Assembly: GCA_963765135.1 (NCBI GenBank)
Contig: CAVXUX010000003.1
Span: 620,001-684,000 of the forward strand
Source: JACVRW01 sp963765135
GTDB taxonomy: Bacteria > Actinomycetota > Thermoleophilia > Solirubrobacterales > Thermoleophilaceae
Direction of reading: 5' to 3'
Length of the DNA: 64,000 nucleotides
The position numbers and the translations under genes are program-made. Below, piece by piece: positions 63,659 to 64,000 of the stretch. Positions within the stretch are counted from its first letter, which is position 1; every line of letters starts with the position of its first letter. The notes under the pieces are model-generated. The model searched no databases and was not told the origin of the DNA. It saw nothing but the letters and a program-made list of their open reading frames with translations.

Positions 63659-64000
63659 GCTGCTTTCTCCTCGATGTCGAACTTGGTGGGGACGCGGGGG
63701 CCGCCGTCTCCAGCCGGGCCCGCCGCCAGTTCCAGCTCCAGCCGCGGCTCGCGCGGTCGCAGAAGCGCGAAAGCCAGGACGATGCCGGCGGCGATGACCA
63801 CTGCTCCGGCGAGGAAGGCAACCTGGTAGCCGCCGATCAGCGCGCTGGTGGCCCCGTGGTCGGCGGCCAGTGCCTTCGTGTGGTTCGCGGCGATGGTGCT
63901 GAGTACGGCCAATCCGAGCGCGCCGCCAATCTGCTGAGAGAGCGTGGTGATCCCGGAGCCGAGCCCGGCGTCCTCGGCGGGAACGTCGGCCATGGCGAGG
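63655..64000 (-). CDS. MFS drug-efflux transporter (DHA2/EmrB-like), C-terminal part
   Basis: The gene runs off the window edge; only the last ~115 residues are here. The sequence ADVPAEDAGLGSGITTLSQQ, then IGGALGLAVLSTIAANHTKA is the conserved segment of EmrB/QacA transporters before helix 13, followed by VAFLAGAVVIAAGIVLAFAL, the final helix, and a cytoplasmic tail (TKFDIEEKAA). These 14-helix proton antiporters export drugs or metabolites. The regulator, usually TetR, would be upstream, outside. Confidence 0.8.
   Translation of the reverse strand, partial: LAMADVPAEDAGLGSGITTLSQQIGGALGLAVLSTIAANHTKALAADHGATSALIGGYQVAFLAGAVVIAAGIVLAFALLRPREPRLELELAAGPAGDGGPRVPTKFDIEEKAA

Overview
The window is about 70% GC, gene-dense and built from short overlapping operons with ATGA/GTGA start-stop overlaps and many GTG or TTG starts. 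Ribosomal protein S9 with an acidic N-terminal extension, OpcA next to G6PDH, a caa3 oxidase, DUF4389 and GIY-YIG proteins, and Lys/Arg-rich secreted domains all fit a high-GC actinobacterium. Gene content looks closest to Thermoleophilia (Solirubrobacterales). That placement is inferred from gene style and order, not from a search. I found no rRNA, tRNA, CRISPR array or complete insertion sequence.

Region by region. 1-4450: the 3' part of guaA, then a broken KAP-family P-loop NTPase of lower GC, the best accessory or defence candidate. 4642-7885: two divergent secreted glycoside hydrolases, one of them a lipoprotein with hexapeptide repeats. 7882-14988: small-molecule and envelope genes (nitrilase, cupin, transglutaminase-like, GIY-YIG, DUF4389, alpha/beta hydrolase, nitronate monooxygenase, sortase). 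15071-18520: a histidine kinase, response regulator and ABC exporter operon. 18517-22975: VOC protein, PAS-GGDEF-GAF protein, cupin, membrane proteins, and an M23 peptidase behind a c-di-AMP (ydaO-type) riboswitch. 23246-33618: a long growth operon, rplM-rpsI-glmM-glmS-acpS-nnrE/nnrD-CBS-alr-cca-like-corA, joining ribosome, amino-sugar and D-alanine supply. 33630-38540: HIT, cold-shock protein, IF-1, secreted and small proteins, a GT4 glycosyltransferase and a diheme cytochrome c. 38994-45584: a caa3 cytochrome oxidase cluster (ctaC, ctaD, ctaE, a subunit IV-like protein, two microproteins, and a tandem stress-protein-like gene). 45600-50783: galactokinase, murein endopeptidase-like, enoyl-CoA hydratase, DUF4394 and HAD genes. 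50780-61897: sugar phosphate metabolism (two ROK kinases, transketolase, a transaldolase-phosphoglucose isomerase fusion, 6-phosphogluconate dehydrogenase, G6PDH, OpcA), preceded by an ArsR/AHSA1 pair with a visible operator. 61855-64000: a GAF histidine kinase, a SnoaL-like protein, a microprotein and the end of an MFS exporter.

The main caveat is that some 25 otherwise well-conserved genes carry single-base frameshifts, most dense at 1-7 kb, 27.8-29.4 kb and 38.5-53 kb. Housekeeping genes such as guaA, rpsI, ctaD, zwf and the pgi fusion are affected. Most of those I resolved are one extra base, and the protein continues intact in the next frame. I therefore treat them mainly as sequence errors and give full gene extents across the shifts. 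Only the KAP gene and an F420-reductase-like remnant look possibly decayed.
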